A stretch of DNA of 64,000 nt from positions 146,065,503 through 146,129,502 of the forward strand of contig CM077645.1 in the NCBI GenBank assembly GCA_039707465.1, given 5' to 3'. This DNA is from Rhabdophis nuchalis (lineage: Eukaryota; Chordata; Lepidosauria; Squamata; Natricidae). Made by a program: the position numbers and the translations under genes. Positions 45,421 through 56,051 of the stretch are shown piece after piece (the first letter of the stretch is position 1; each line of letters starts with the position of its first letter). The notes under the pieces are model-generated. The model had not been told where the DNA came from, did no database searches, and was given only the letters and a program-made list of their open reading frames with translations.

Positions 45421-46250
45421 TTTTTGTTTTTTTTAATTAAATTTATATCTTGCCCTTCTCCACAAAGGACCCAGGGTGGTGCACAGGAATTTAAAAACAT
45501 ATAAAATGGCAAAATACAAAATTTTAAAAACATATTAAATTACAGTCCTATGCTAAAATCCAAATTAAAATCCCCAATTTAAAACTATCTAAAATAACCC
45601 CGACGGGAGGTTACGCTAGGCCGGCTTGCTGAAAGAGATGTGTCTTTAGACACTGGTGGAAGAGGCGGAGGTCCGAAATGGTACGAACTTCAGGGGGTAG
45701 GTCGTTCCAAAGGGCGGGGCCCACCACAGAGAAGGCTCTTCCCCTAGGTGTCGCCAGTCGGCATTGCCCGGCCGACGGTACCCTGAGAAGGCCCTCTCTG
45801 TGGGAGCGTATCGGTCGAAGGGATGTGTGGGGCAGGAGACGGTCTCGCATATAACTAGGCCCCAAGCCATGGAGCGCTTTAAATATGGTCGTCAAAACCT
45901 TGAAGCGCACCCGAAAGACCACAGGAAGCCAGTACAGCTCGCGCAGGATCAGTGTTATATGGGAGCATCTAGGGGCTCCTGTAATCACCCGCGTGGCTGC
46001 ATTCTGGACTAACTGTAGCTTTCGAGTGCACCTCAAGGGAAGCCCCATGTAGAGAGCATTGCAGTAGTCGAGTCGGGATGTCATGAGTGCTTGAGTGACT
46101 GTGCGGAGGGCAGTCCGGTCCAGTAAGGGGTGCAATTGGCGCATCAGGTGTACCTGATTAAACGCCCCCCTGGCCACGACCGCCACATGGTCCTCCATGG
46201 ACAGCCGGGAATCCAGGAGGAGACCCAAATTGCGCGCCCTCTCCACGGTT
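45421..46250 (-). mobile_element. L2 LINE 3' fragment, 211-codon open frame
   Basis: On the minus strand, 46246-45611 keeps an uninterrupted frame for the polymerase C-terminal region: ARNLGLLLDSRLSMEDHV, SRLDYCNALYMGLPLRC, RELYWLPVVFRVRFK, ALWNDLPPEVRT and KTHLFQQAGLA. The 3' UTR follows, with the cccttctccacaaaggaccc box and a T-rich tail on the plus strand. It lacks endonuclease and the RT catalytic core. Confidence 0.92.
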
Positions 46251-47143
46251 GTTAATTGAAACTTGGCCAGTAAGTAACTGACAGGGAGACCTATTCTGGA
46301 TCAAAGCTTTCCTTTAAGTTACTTTAGGTAAGATTACTTGTATAAGAAGTTAAAATAATGAATTGGGCAAGCCTGCTCCTCTATCTTACTGATCTATCTT
46401 TGGCATGAAAAAGATACAAGATAAAACAGTTTGTTGCCTCACAAAGATAGGAATTTGAACATCTCTGTGATGCAAGGGGATCAGTTTTGCACACCAAAGC
46501 GTTTGTGTTTTTCCAGTAGCCTTCTCTTATTTTAATTTAAACTGTATCGTTAAATACTCAGATTGATATCACAAAATATAACTAATTAATACCTTCACGG
46601 GGATTATGTCAATACATTGATACATCTAGGGCACAATGGAAAACCAATAACTGTGTAATAGAGAGTTCATAATCAAATTAAAGTTCACTAAAAGGAATTG
46701 CAATCCTTTGACGTCAATATAGTTATCCTGGTTGCAAGGATCTTTAATAGTTGCCTCCCTGGGACATAAGTACTACTTGCTGATGAAAAATATCTTATCA
46801 TTTTATTCTGCTATATGATATCTGACAAGCATAGGAGTTTTTGTTTAGAAAGGAATCAATCACTTTAATTAACGTGGTAGTCAGCAAGCTGGAAAACTGT
46901 CCAAAATCCTTGTGAATAAGGATAAAGAGAAAACCAGGATGTTCTTCTATTCTACACAGGATATCCCAAACTCGGACTCACTCACTAGGCTTTTGCCTAC
47001 AAGAGTTTGTCTTAAAATTAAATTTACTACGAGATCCCAAGGATTTCCCCCACCCAATAATCACTGCTTTGTTAAGTGTTTCATTTTTTAATTTGAAAAA
47101 AATAATCAATTTGTAGATTTTGCATCTATTTTCCAGAGAATGA
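46251..47143. other. No recognised feature
   Basis: Unique DNA between an L2 fragment and a family B repeat. Confidence 0.35.
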
Positions 47144-47539
47144 CAGATAGTCCTTGATTTATGACCGCAACTGAACCCAAAATTAATGCTGCTAATTGAG
47201 ACATGTGTTAAGTGAATTTTGTCCCATTTTGAGACCTTTCTTGCCACAGTTGCTAAGTGAATCACTGCAGTTGTTAAGTTAGTAACACAGCTATTAAGTG
47301 AATCTGGCTTCCCCATCAACTTTGCTCATCACAAGGTCACAAAAGGCGATCACATGACCCCCGGACACTATAACTATCATAAATATGAACTAGTTACCAA
47401 GTGTCTGACTTTTGATCACATGACTATGGGGATGATGCAGCGGTCATAAGTGTGAAAATTGGTGATAAGTCACTTTTTTCAGTGCTGTTGTAACTTTGAA
47501 CAGTCACTAAATGAACTGTTGTAAGTTGAGGATTACCTG
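47144..47539. mobile_element. Family B repeat, most complete copy
   Basis: Runs from cagatagtccttgattta to taagttgaggattacctg without interruption (396 bp) and serves as the reference for the family. The ends form an imperfect ~24-bp inverted repeat. The interior is built of repeated gttaagtgaat-type words. I see no 2-, 3- or 8-bp duplication at the flanks. Confidence 0.75.
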
Positions 47540-47832
47540 TATATACATTTCCCTATACAAGTTTTACTACAACATATCTAATGGGCAAAGTTATTTTAGC
47601 TCCCTCTGCTGAATTCTTACAACTAGTTTATAATGTGGTAATACAATTCTTTCTATCTTTGGAATGATCTCCCAAGTTGTCCAAAGCTTAATCAAGTTGT
47701 TGCAGGTAGATATGGATACATCTTTAATTTGTTTTAGGCGGGATTAAAGTTTACTGTGATGTATACAATAGAGTAGCATTTCTCAACTTTTTTCATTATT
47801 TCCCCCTTAAGGAATCTTTTTTGCCATTTTTT

Positions 47833-48330
47833 GCGCTTCAAGGTGCTAGTAACAACCTTTAAAGCCCTCCATGGCAAGGGACTTGGGTACTTGCAAGACC
47901 GCCTCCTACCAAACACCTCCCTCCGACCAGTCCGCTCCCACAGACAGGCCCTCCTCAGGGTGCCGTCAGCCAGTCAATGTCAGCTGGCGACCCCTAGGGG
48001 GAGGGCCTTCTCTGTGGCAGCTCCGGCCCTCTGGAATGACCTACCCCTTGACCTTCGCACAGTTGTGGACCTGTGCCTTTTCCGCCGAGCCCTGAAAACC
48101 CACCTATTTCATGTGGCCGGCCTGGCGTAGTTTTAATTTGCTTTTACTAGAGGTTTTAGAAGGTATTTTAGAACAGGCCTGTGTTTAATTTATTTTTAGT
48201 ATATTTTTAGTATTGTTACTGTATCAGATGTTTTATTGTTGTTTTTATTATTGCCTGTTCACCGCCCTGAGTCCCGTAAAGGAGAAAGGGCGGTATATAA
48301 ATCCGAATAAATAAATGAATAAATAAAAAA
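47833..48330 (+). mobile_element. L2 LINE 3' fragment
   Basis: Starts within FKVLVTTFKALHGKGLGY of the polymerase C-terminus, keeps a 99-codon frame to AGLA and a stop at 48128-48130, then a ~170-base 3' UTR with the caccgccctgagtcccg box and an ataaataaatgaataaa tail. Confidence 0.92.
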
Positions 48331-48432
48331 TTTCCCACCTGTCACCATATTTTTTCCAGTCACCAATCCACATATTGAGAAGGTATCCAGATTAATGGAG
48401 ACTGCTATAATGTTTCCTTTATTCATCTAGGC

Positions 48433-48627
48433 CAGTGGTTCTCAACCTTCCCAATGCCGCGACCCTTTAATACAGTTCCTCATATTGTGGTGACCCCCAA
48501 CCATAAAATTGGTGTCTCGGTTCCTAAGACCATCGAAAATATGCGTTTTCCGATGCTCTTAGGTGACCCCTGTGAAAGGGTCATTCGATCCCCAAAGGGG
48601 TCCCGACCCACAGGTTGAGAACCACTG
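48433..48627. mobile_element. SPIN-type non-autonomous hAT element
   Basis: Ends cagtggttctcaaccttcc and ggttgagaaccactg; the interior has the hallmark cgcgaccctttaatacagtt, tgtggtgaccccc and ggggtcccgaccca. Both sides carry the perfect 8-bp duplication atctaggc (48425-48432, 48628-48635). These features match the SPIN family of hAT transposons as I remember it. There is no transposase. Confidence 0.9.
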
Positions 48628-48726
48628 ATCTAGGCAATTCATTCTCAAAAATAATATTTTATAGATAAATGTTGTATAGCTCCATTTATAGCAATAACAA
48701 TAACACTTAGACCTCTCAAATGTGCT

Positions 48727-49012
48727 TTTTCAAAAGGCAACTAGACTGTTTTTTTCCTTGAGGAAAAAAATGTTTTGCTTCTCATCCAAGGAGCCTGATC
48801 GGTTCTGGCAGAATGAGGAGGGGGGAGTGATGGAAAGATTAATTGTGATACATATTCATCAGAACTAATCCTTTCATGGTCCCCACCATCCTGCCAGAAC
48901 TGATGAAGCATCTTGAATGAGAAGGAAAATGTTTTCTTCTTCCTCAAGGAAAAAAATAGTCCAGTTGCCTTTTGAAAAAGCACCTTTGGGACAATTATGA
49001 CCCGGATGACTG
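48727..49012. mobile_element. Penelope-like element, family 1
   Basis: Inverted ends as in the 3418 and 58412 copies: gctttttcaaaaggcaact and catccaaggagcc on the left; cagttgccttttgaaaaagc, acctttgggac and atgacccggatgactg on the right. Between them is a partly palindromic centre around ggttctggcagaatgagg. The flanking cacttagac and catttagac may be a decayed duplication. Confidence 0.5.
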
Positions 49013-49029
49013 AAAATAGCATTTAGACT

Positions 49030-49240
49030 TATGGTATATACTTCTCTATAGTGCTTGATAGTATTCTTTGAGTGGTTCACAAATGTCAGCATATTGCCCC
49101 CAACAATCTGGGTCTTCATTTTACTGACCCCGGAAGGATGGAAAGCTGTCAACCTTGAACTGGTCAGGATTGAATTCTTGGCAATGGGCAGAATTAATCC
49201 ACAATATTGCATTCTAACCACTGTGCCACCACAGCTCTTC
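49030..49240 (-). mobile_element. tRNA-derived SINE
   Basis: On the minus strand it begins with a tRNA-like head (gtggcacagtggttagaatg, then a degenerate B box gaattcaatcc). A conserved body follows (agctttccatccttccgggg, gggggcaatatgctgac). This is a common squamate SINE body. It is not a functional tRNA gene. Confidence 0.7.
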
Positions 49241-49329
49241 TTCAGTAGTTGTTACAAATAGTCAAAACACCATAAAAATATTTCTTAATGGGTTTTGAGT
49301 GAATTGGCTTCTGTCTGTGTAGGAAACAC

Positions 49330-49595
49330 ACATCTTTATTATTATTATTTATTAGATTTTTATCCTGTCCTTATTCTTCAAGGTGACAAACTCAGGGTGG
49401 CAAATATATGTAATCTTTTGTCTCTCCATCTTATTTTCTCCTATAACAGTCACCCTGTGAGGTGAGTTAGGCCGAGAGACAGTGACTGGCACAAAGTCAC
49501 TCAGCTGGCTTTCATGTCTAAGACGGGACTAGAACTCACTGTCTCCTAGTTTCTAGGCCAGTACCTTAACCACTACACCAAACTGACACTTGCTA
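49330..49595 (-). mobile_element. tRNA-derived SINE (CORE/MIR-like)
   Basis: Minus strand: ggtgtagtggttaaggtact forms the A-box region, gttctagtcccg (complement at about 49524-49535) the B box, and a core-like segment agctgagtgactttgtgcc follows. The tail is A/T-rich (ttattattatttatt on the plus strand). The order head, core, tail fits a CORE-type SINE. Confidence 0.7.
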
Positions 49596-49599
49596 TTAA

Positions 49600-50195
49600 C
49601 TGTCATGGAACATCTTGTAATATTAACAGTATTATGAGGGGGAAGAAAAAATGGCAATATCCACTTTTCCTTTCTATCATGGATATTTTCATGTCTATCA
49701 AGTTGTCCATTGGAGGTCTTAAAATAAAAACCTTTCCAAATTCTGTAATTTTTGCTTCAGTTTCCTGTGTAGGTTTTGAATAGATTTTCATCTTATATTT
49801 ATAATACTGGAATTACCGTAACAGAGCAATCATACTCTAAGAGAAGCTGCTGAAATTCCACCTAGAAATGAATATTATTGCAACAGACTAAAATAATTAC
49901 CTCCTTGGAATTTTTCCTGGAATCTGGAAATTAGTTTAAATAAGGAGGAGAAAACAAGGATAAAGTTATCTGTGTTTTCGATCTGTGGATGAACTAGATG
50001 TATAGAAGTTCTAAATTCTTGTAGGTAGGCAGAAGAAAAAGGGCTAACGAGCCCATTAATTCCAGACTCAATGTACTGAGGCCATGGGACCATTCAGAAT
50101 ACTTTTTGCTTTATGAGCACACAGGCTAATAGTAGCAATTATAAAACGCAGGAGTGGGAAGAACATCAATGAAACTTATTTGCTCTCTAACCAAG
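49600..50195. other. No recognised feature
   Basis: Unique DNA; 60-70 codon minus-strand frames have no domains. Confidence 0.35.
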
Positions 50196-50199
50196 CAGA

Positions 50200-50560
50200 T
50201 CTCAGAAAGGAAATTGTTGCGAGCTTCAGAGGACCCAATAAACAAATTCAATATTGAATTTCAATAATCCAGCATCATATTTTGTCTCCTTTATTGCTCC
50301 TTAATTTGTCTTGTGGATCCCCAGGGCCAGACTTCATGGAGCCAATTATTTGTAACTGTCCCCCAAGTCAACAAGCAGCAGTGATCAGCCTAATCTGCCT
50401 ATTAGTGACAACTGGTTTTGTTTAATAATGCTTTAACTGGTGTAGTAAATGTCCTCTCGGTGTTGAAAGCCTTGTTCAAACATTGGCTAATTAATCATCA
50501 CAGAATTTGCCTCAAGTATTATTGCTCTTTGCCTTGGAGATGGTAAACAAGTGTGAGTAG
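50200..50560. promoter_or_regulatory. Candidate conserved regulatory block
   Basis: A repeat-free, high-complexity stretch with many homeodomain- and forkhead-type words: taattaat (50488-50495), gtaaaca (50543-50549), gtttaataatg (near 50420) and caattatttg. No open frames. The texture resembles vertebrate developmental enhancers, but this is judged by eye only. Confidence 0.3.
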
Positions 50561-51478
50561 ATTGGTCCCAGTAAGAGGGGAAATGGAAATGGGGATGTTT
50601 GCATTGTAGCCAGATTATATCTTCTTATTGCAGAAATTCAAAGGGCTACAATGACACTACAAGGATGCATTTAATGCTTCTGTTTGCATCACGTTGGACC
50701 TGTACAATCACTTTGTACCTCCAAAAGGATCAGACTTGATTACATTGCACTTCTCTCTAATTGTTAGTTTTTTTCCCATAGGACTAACATCTAACATGGC
50801 TATGTTGCAACGATAAATTATGCAAACGACTTACTCTATCTTTTCCCAACCCAAAGCCATCCAGACATACCGATCTACAGCTCCTATTTCTTCCAACCAA
50901 CATGGATGGTGGAAAGTTCAGCATAGCTGGATGACACTATGAGAATTAAAGCTCTGTGAGGACCTTTGATTCCCAGAATCCCTTCATAAAGTGCCATCAA
51001 ATTATAATTTGTAATGAACAGAACCTGAGAGATTGAGACTGCTCCATTCCAGGTGGATACTTCTTATCCAACATATCTGAGTAAGCAAGTTATGACATCT
51101 GTTCCTATCACTTCTACAGCTGAAAATTGTTCGAGACAAAAATGTGCTTTTAAAAAAATAGTCTTCCCCCTCATCGCTGTCAGCCCTTCAAGGTAGTCCA
51201 GAGAGAAGCATAAACCATGAGTACTATCATTATCTTTACTGTGAGGTCGTAGTAATAGAATCTTGCAAGTCTGACAGCATTTCTCTTCCTCCTTTAGTTT
51301 TACTTTGGGATGGACGATTAGGGAGAGTCTTGTCTGAGGAGCTTCTCATGCCCCTTTTCCTTCTAGGGGTTGATCTATCTTTCGTATGATGGTTCTCTAG
51401 TCTGCAGCTTCACCTCTTGTCTCCCAAGGTCATTTTCACATATCATTACAACCCCAGCAAACACAGACTCTTTCTTGG
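50561..51478. other. Unique DNA, no gene
   Basis: No gene or clear repeat family. Part of 50890-51010 contains wording (ctttgattcccagaatccc) that may be an old repeat remnant. Confidence 0.35.
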
Positions 51479-51479
51479 T

Positions 51480-51705
51480 GGCATTCATTCATTCATTTTT
51501 ATTTTATTTATTTCATCAAGTATGAATTAGATAACAGATATAAGTATAAATATAATTATGAATACATGAAATGAATACGAATACAAGGGAATATTAGGAC
51601 AGGGACGGTAGTCATGCTGGTGCGCTTATGCACACTCCTTAAAGACCTCTTAGGAATGGGGTGAGGTCAACAGTAGACAGTCTAAGGTAAAAGTTTTGTG
51701 GGTTC
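51480..51705 (-). mobile_element. 3' end of the unassigned LINE seen at 2060
   Basis: The reverse complement matches 2240-2435: cccattcctaagaggtct, then ctaccgtccctgtcctaat and tatctgttatctaa, with an aatg-type tail (attcattcattttta on the plus strand). Only the UTR and last codons remain. Confidence 0.65.
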
Positions 51706-52560
51706 GGGGAACTCACACTGGTTCTCTTTCTCTGGACTTTTGAATTTCAAACTGTTGCGTTTTGTTGCTACTACATTTTGTCAGCTGGGTGAATTGATCC
51801 ATTCCAGTCTTCGCTGCAACCGCAGATGGTAGAAGTTATATGTTTTAATTATTGCAAACTGTTCAGAGTTGTTTGACTGGGGTAGCATAACAAGATAAAG
51901 ATGTGGTTCCTAGGCAACTTGACTACTCCTGGTGGAAGACTATATACTCTGCCTCTTTCACTGGAAATTGTTGCTGTCTTGAGGATTGTGAAGTCCTTCT
52001 GCTCTTTCTTATTTTCAGGATGACCACGGGTGGTATAGGTAATTCAGAAGGTTCATCTATTTGAAGACAATCCAATTCAAATCTGCTGGAAAGATCAAGA
52101 ACTCTAAGTGGGGGAGAACAAAATCCTCAAAGGAGGAGCAAAGGTCTAAACTGAATTCCTGGATTGCAGACTCAGCAGGCCACTGACTTTCCCATCACAC
52201 TGAGATGTATCCTATTTCTTGTTAAAGAAAATTTCTAAATTTACATCAAAGTATATGAAATTGCACATGCAAATCGAACCCACATCTTTTTTTTATTCTG
52301 TAGTGATGTGCAAACTGTTAATATGTTTTAGCCTTCTCCAGTCTGACACCATCCATCTATGTCAGCTCAGCAATCATTGTTCAGCACATCTGGAGATTGA
52401 GAAATGTGGGCCTACCATTTTCCCTTCCACTATATTGCATTGTCAATATGTGTTGTATCCTATCGAACTCTATGGTTTCCATATTCCAGATAAATATTCT
52501 GGGGGCTGTCTCCCTCCTTTTCTCTGTCTCTTTCTTTGCTTCCTATATAGAAATAGTGTG
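51706..52560. other. No recognised feature
   Basis: Unique DNA; the 134-codon frame that ends at 52623 runs into the CR1 fragment and has no domain. Confidence 0.35.
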
Positions 52561-52569
52561 TCTATATAT

Positions 52570-53245
52570 AATAACAGAGTTGGAAGGGAGCTTGGAGGTC
52601 TTCTAGTCCAACCCCCTGCTTAGGCAGGAAACCCTACACCACTTCAGACAAATGGTTATCCAACATCTTCTTAAAAACTTCCACTGTTGGAGCATTCACA
52701 ATTTCTGGAGGCAAGCTGTTCCACTGGCTAATTATTCTGTCAGGAAATTTCTCCTCAGTTCTAAGTTGCTTCTCTTCTTGATTAGTTTCCACCCATTGCT
52801 TCTTGTCTTACTCTTGGGTGCTGTGGAAAATAGCTTTGCTCCCTCTTGTTTATGGCAGCCCCTGAGATATTGGAACAGTACTATCATGTCTCCCTTCTTT
52901 TCATTAAACTAGTCATACCCAGTTCCTGCAACCGTTCTTCATATGTTTTAGCCTCCAATCCCCTAATAATCTTTGTTGCTCTTCTCTGCATTTCTTCTAG
53001 AGTCTCAACTTCTTTTTTTACATTGTGGTGACCAAAACTGAATGCAGTATTGCAAGTGTGGCCTTACCAAGGCATTATAAAGTGGTATTAACACTTCACG
53101 TGTTCTTGATTCTATCCCTCTGTTGATGCAGCCTAGAACTGTGTTGGCTTTTTTGGCCGCAGCTGCACACTTCAATGGTTGTCCACTAGGACTCCAAGAT
53201 CCCTCTCACAGTTACTACTATTGAGCAAGGTACCACATATACTGT
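52570..53245 (-). mobile_element. CR1 LINE 3' fragment
   Basis: Longer than the 40040 copy. Minus-strand translation with frame changes gives [58 protein letters not shown] and LELRRNFL, all from the CR1 polymerase C-terminal region. The 3' UTR carries the complement of cagagttggaagggagcttg. Confidence 0.9.
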
Positions 53246-53249
53246 ACCT

Positions 53250-54544
53250 GGGCCGTACTGTAGTGAACAAGCATTTGGAATTTTGCAGAGTATAGAAATA
53301 ACTCAAATCCTGTAACCTGTTTTGTTCAATACTTTCCTACCCCCCAAATATGGGCATCTACAAAGATAATTAGAAGGGGAAGACAAATGAGGCACCTGTG
53401 TGATAATAACATTACACGCTTTACATAAAGAGTTAATGGCAGTTATGGGAGGGAATGATATGGAAATAACACTATCATTTTGGCCTGATTGTATTTTGCT
53501 GCAGATAATGCTTTCCTTCCAGATGTGCTTGATTTCAGCTCCCATCATGAAGGGAGTGTTTTAGCTTTTCTGATGCAGAGGACAACAGATTAAAGAAAGT
53601 GGAATCACACTCTTTGCTAATTCTGCTGCTGCATCAGTCTCCTCTATTTTCACAAGCTTTTAGAAAATATATGCAGTAGGGATTGTTAAATTGTTTATTA
53701 GGTTACTCTTGTTTATTGGCAGGTTTATGAAAGCAATTATTCCTCCAGAGCCATTACTTCTTTATTTTTCAAACATGCACATTCCCATTTACATTATGTG
53801 ACTAGACAATGACTAAGGAGCAAATTATATAAAGATGATTGTGTGTGGTGAAACTTGAAATGACTCATATATATCAGCATGTTTGAATAGTAGTTATGGT
53901 CTGAAGTGTCTGGGTGAAAGCCATACATTGTTAAATCTGAGCACGAATATAACCCAATAGGACCTGCCATTGCAATTTGAGGCAGAAACCCCACAAAGAC
54001 ACTGGACTGAGGTGGAAATAAAGTGGAGATGGCATGAGACAGCTTTGGTCAGAATAGCCATATTACAGCAGAAGTTTTAATTGAAGGGTTATGCCAAAAC
54101 CACAGCTTAATTGTGTTTTTTTCTCTCTCTCTCTTAACAATTCCAGGCATGAAGGTAGAATGTTTTAACTACGTACTTAATGGTGAACTTGGGCCTGACA
54201 CAATAAGCAAAGAGCTTTCTAGAGTTGATAAGCTGATGAAACGTATTGTTATGATGTTTATTCAGAAACGCATCTCAACTGTGGGCAGAAGTTATACCAC
54301 ATTTCAGCAAAGAGGCGTGGGCATTCGCAAAGGAGGATGAGGAGACAGCAGGAAAAAGAAATAACTGTCGGCTGTGGTGGGTTGTTTTTGATATCTGCTG
54401 GAACTTCTCTGCAAACGCTGCTCCCTTGTTTGTCTTCGAGGTGGGCTTACTTCTTCTTCTTCTTCTAAAAGCCCAGCTGATGGAAAACAGATAAAATCTG
54501 ATGCGCTTTGTCTGCATAATATATGTGCTGTGTGTATAATATAT
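53250..54544. other. Unique DNA, no gene
   Basis: About 1.3 kb with no recognisable repeat apart from a (TTC)n at about 54449-54464. A 75-codon plus-strand frame (54113-54340) follows a pyrimidine tract and AG, which could mimic an exon, but its peptide is unfamiliar. Confidence 0.4.
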
Positions 54545-54552
54545 GTATGTGC

Positions 54553-54898
54553 CAGTGGTGGGTTTCTGCAGGTTCGCACCTACTCGCGAGAACCGGTTGG
54601 TGAAATTTAGAGAACCGGTGAGAGGGGGTTCCACCGGCGTACCTGGAAGTAAATCTGGCCCGCCGCTGCCAGTGACCCAACGGGAAGGAAAGGAAAGGAA
54701 AGGAAAAAAGGAAGGAAGGAAGGAAAGAAAGAAAGAATTTATCATCACAATTGAGTCCAAAATGTTGGTTGCTAAGCAAGAGCGTTGTTAAATGAGTTTC
54801 ACCACATTTTAAAAGGTGGCCACTCCCACCGTGTCACATGACTGCCAAGCCACGCCCACGAAATAAGCCACACCTACAGAGTTTGAAACCCACCCCTG
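54553..54898. mobile_element. Chimeric hAT element with family B core and GGAA repeat
   Basis: Ends cagtggtgggtttctgc and tgaaacccacccctg, flanked by a perfect 8-bp duplication, gtatgtgc, at 54545-54552 and 54899-54906. Inside lie an aaccggt-rich hAT segment, a GGAAA/GGAA tract (about 54689-54735), and then wording of family B (aattgagtccaaaatgttgg, gttgctaagcaagag). Two unrelated repeats are fused within one insertion. Confidence 0.8.
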
Positions 54899-54906
54899 GT
54901 ATGTGC

Positions 54907-55612
54907 GATAGTACACTGATGTGTGTGCACATGCATGGCATTTACAGGAGCGTTAAAGATTTATTTCTCAGATGATGAATGTGGGTAGTCTTATTGTTCC
55001 CTCCAGCAACTGTTTCGCATTTCCAGGTGTTTTTCTTTCTGCAGTTGCAGGTAGGTGGGGAGATCAAGTGTGCTGTATTCCCCCCCCCTCCCCGTGCCTA
55101 TTTTTAGAGAGGCAGGTGAGAGAGAATTCTGAGTAAAATATAGATGAAGACCACAAGTTAAGCAGCTCAATCTTTGGATCAAATTCACAAATAAATAACA
55201 GTCTTAAAGAAAGTAGTTCACCTTAACTGCATGAAATACTATTGATCATATTTTTTGTTCCATTGGCTGTTCATAAACCAAGAGTAAACACTTATTGTCA
55301 GTGCAAGATTAAATTACACTGGCATTGATTTTCCATTGGAAAAGAGCATTCTTATATGAAACTATGAATTTACTGTGCCTGCGGTATAATAACATAGTTT
55401 TTCATATAATGATACATTTCAAAATTTTAGTTTAGTTTGAAGTGTTAAATTTGATTGTTCTTCCCACAATTGCATCAACAAACTTGTGGATAATGAAACA
55501 GTAGTGGGAGAAGCTCATTTAAAATTGGCGTGTTGCCTGTGTCATTTGACACATCCATCATAATGAAGCTGACAATCAACATGAGAAAAACCTTTTGTTG
55601 AATTCATGCCAT
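54907..55612. other. Unique DNA
   Basis: No gene. Contains a C run at about 55080-55095. The 55200-55400 part is high-complexity and repeat-free. Confidence 0.35.
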
Positions 55613-55616
55613 CATG

Positions 55617-56051
55617 TCCTGGCTACTTGCGAGACCGCATCCTACCACACACCTCCCTTCGACCTGTCCGCTCCCACAGAGAGGGCCTCCTCAGGATGCT
55701 GTCTGCTGGTCAATGCCAGCTGGCGACCCCCAGGGGAAGGGCCTTCTCTGTGGTGGGTCCGGCCCTCTGGAACGACCTCCCCCCCGACATCCGAACCATC
55801 ACGGACCTATGCCTCTTCCGCCGGGCACTTAAAACGTACTTTTTCCATCTGGCTGGCCTGGCATAGATAGATTAATGAACAATTTTAAATTGAATTTTAA
55901 TAATTTTTAAACTATTTTAGTACAGAGTTTAATTATTTAATTCCGTTTTACATTGTTTGTACTTGTGGGTTTTTATCTTTTCTGTGCCCTGAGTCCCACC
56001 CGGGAGAATAGGGTGGTATACAAATTTGAATAAATAAATAAATAAATAAAT
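55617..56051 (+). mobile_element. L2 LINE 3' fragment
   Basis: Starts at GYLRDRILPHTSLRPVRSHR of the polymerase C-terminus, keeps an open frame to HLAGLA and a stop at 55864-55866, then a 3' UTR with ccctgagtcccacccgggag and an (AAAT)n tail. Confidence 0.92.

Noticed and set aside
54113..54340. Possible exon after a pyrimidine tract and AG
   Set aside because: The 75-residue peptide is unfamiliar, there is no matching donor context I can support, and no neighbouring exon was found.
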